A DNA stretch of 64,000 nt from assembly GCF_000092065.1 (NCBI RefSeq), contig NC_009368.1, positions 434,001-498,000 of the forward strand, in the 5' to 3' direction. The notes beneath the pieces are model-generated. The model ran no database searches and was not told the DNA's origin. It worked only from the letters and a program-made list of their open reading frames with translations. This document shows, one piece after another, positions 63,178 through 64,000 of this stretch. The DNA comes from Ostreococcus lucimarinus CCE9901 (Eukaryota > Chlorophyta > Mamiellophyceae > Mamiellales > Bathycoccaceae). Within the stretch, counting starts at the first letter, position 1. Each line of letters begins with the position of its first letter. A program made the translations under genes and the position numbers.

Positions 63178-64000
63178 CTAGTCCGCTTTGTTGTGGATCT
63201 TGTCGCACTTGTCGAAAGCGTATGCGGCGACGGTACTGCTGACCCCGGACGGATCAAAGACTGATGCGAGCTCAGCTGCCGCGCGGACCGCATCCGTCTC
63301 TGATTCCGCGCTGTTTACGTTTTTCATCGCAGAAAAATAGCCGGTAGTCTTACCAACCGCCTCCATACCTTGGTCGAGACTATTTGCCGCCTTTTTCAAA
63401 GCAGCAAGCTTACTCCCAGCTTCGGCAACGTTAGCACCGGCACGGGCTGCAGCCTTGGCCCCAGTTGTCGCAGCTCCACTACTCCCAGCGGTCGCTACAA
63501 ATGCAATAATTTCCAACGGCCCGAGAATCATATTAGTTACCGCGGAGCCACAAGCGGCGTCATCTTTTGCGGCACCCATACCGCAGTTCACCCACTTCTC
63601 ACCGCTCACTGTTGGAGGTTGGCCCCAGCAAACTGGACCGACGCCATTGTAACCACTGCGACATTTCTTGTAACACAAACCAGCGTCGTACTCCAAACCA
63701 GGAGGACACGTGGCTGCTTCAAAGCCGTGTGAGCAGTATATCTTTTTCGGGCAACTCGGCGCAATTCCATGTGCGTACCCATTGCCGGTGCAAGAAACGC
63801 CGCACAAGTTGCAGCCAATCCGGTTCGGATGACTGCTAGGGCAAGGAGGATAACAAAGTCCAAGACAGTCTTGTCTTCCTTTTCTGCTACAGTGCCTTCC
63901 GCCGCATACGAGTCTTGTCCTCGCGTTCCCCAAAAGGCGTCGACCGTTGGCCGCATGTTCGCCAAGGGTGGATGATGATGATGACCAGTACTCCCAGCCA
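63178..64000 (-). CDS. Cysteine-rich secreted-type protein, 5' partial
   Basis: The minus-strand frame is open to the window edge without an ATG (only a TTG at 63933), so the gene begins outside. The visible N-terminal half has repeated cysteine motifs (CLGLCYPPCPSSHPNRIGCN, GVSCTGNGY, CSHGFEA, GLCYKKCRSGYNGVGPVCW). The second half is an Ala/Gly-rich, mostly helical region without cysteine until near the end (ILGPLEIIAFVATAGSSGAA, FDPSGVSSTVAAYAFDKCDK). The layout resembles uncharacterised extracellular cysteine-rich proteins of protists, from memory only. A competing frame (63606-63956 minus) contains a hydrophobic stretch but lacks the cysteine pattern, so I regard it as a shadow. Confidence 0.6.
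   Translation of the reverse strand, partial: GWEYWSSSSSTLGEHAANGRRLLGNARTRLVCGGRHCSRKGRQDCLGLCYPPCPSSHPNRIGCNLCGVSCTGNGYAHGIAPSCPKKIYCSHGFEAATCPPGLEYDAGLCYKKCRSGYNGVGPVCWGQPPTVSGEKWVNCGMGAAKDDAACGSAVTNMILGPLEIIAFVATAGSSGAATTGAKAAARAGANVAEAGSKLAALKKAANSLDQGMEAVGKTTGYFSAMKNVNSAESETDAVRAAAELASVFDPSGVSSTVAAYAFDKCDKIHNKAD

Noticed and set aside
63606-63956. Minus-strand frame beginning MRPTVDAFWGTRG with a hydrophobic stretch
   Set aside because: It overlaps the cysteine-patterned frame, which is longer and more protein-like; it might still be the true 5' end if a frameshift exists.
1-64000. Bacterial origin of the window (DUF285 repeats, intron-free genes)
   Set aside because: Plant-type ferritin, telomere heptamers, TSP1/trefoil/G8 domains, wide intergenic repeats and lack of operon structure point to a eukaryote.
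1-64000. CRISPR arrays, rRNA and tRNA genes
   Set aside because: No regularly spaced direct repeats with unique spacers, no rRNA landmarks and no cloverleaf-like sequence were noticed; a dedicated tRNA scan was not possible.

Overview
The window looks like nuclear DNA of a very small green alga, most likely a prasinophyte of the Mamiellophyceae (Ostreococcus, Bathycoccus and Micromonas relatives). The reasons are: very long intron-free reading frames with short intergenic gaps; a ferritin of plant type whose N-terminus looks like a plastid transit peptide; plant-type telomere heptamers (TTTAGGG/CCCTAAA) scattered between genes; and giant secreted or membrane proteins that mix animal-like and bacteria-like adhesion domains. 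Gene content (surface proteins plus mobile DNA) resembles what is known of the 'small outlier chromosome' of these algae, but that placement is an inference.

Layout. 1-8946: 3' part of a G8/beta-helix (fibrocystin-L/CEMIP-like) surface protein. 9011-9535: internally deleted mobile element. 10645-11145: GIY-YIG/zinc-knuckle protein. 11874-13805: alanine-rich membrane protein carrying an unrecognised domain that recurs in the 50586-56996 gene. 14027-15499: membrane-anchored 2-oxoglutarate dioxygenase. 15672-19651: broken and rearranged copy of the mobile element surrounding a type II membrane protein gene (17416-18132). 20367-26597: BspA-like (DUF285) repeat receptor with a polytopic membrane domain, overlapped by a coiled-coil ORF (26507-28399). 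28711-32558: best-preserved mobile element. 32696-33691: coiled-coil protein. 34438-49908 (minus): a 5156-residue adhesin-like protein. 50586-56996: lectin-like surface protein (beta/gamma-crystallin, tectonin and F-type lectin modules). 57099-61130: third large element copy. 61296-62542: divergent metallothionein/ferritin pair. 63178-64000: 3' part of a cysteine-rich protein gene.

Two systems stand out. The first is a compact two-gene mobile element: an archaeo-eukaryotic-type primase fused to a superfamily 3 helicase, plus a GIY-YIG nuclease-like protein. Between the two genes lies a conserved 189-bp segment with seven copies of TGACGAA in either orientation, a candidate replication origin or Rep-binding site. 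One copy has both genes intact, one has a frameshifted nuclease, one is split and rearranged, and one is an internal deletion. The second is an array of surface-protein genes. Three of them (20367, 33691 minus, 50586) share an identical 27-bp telo-box-bearing sequence near the start codon, next to a repeated ~150-bp intergenic module with palindromes. Several of the proteins carry acidic dileucine-type tails of the DEST(P/A)LL form.

Start codons: several long frames open only at GTG or TTG. For this eukaryotic DNA I took the first plausible ATG. All identifications are from reading the sequence; no database search was run.
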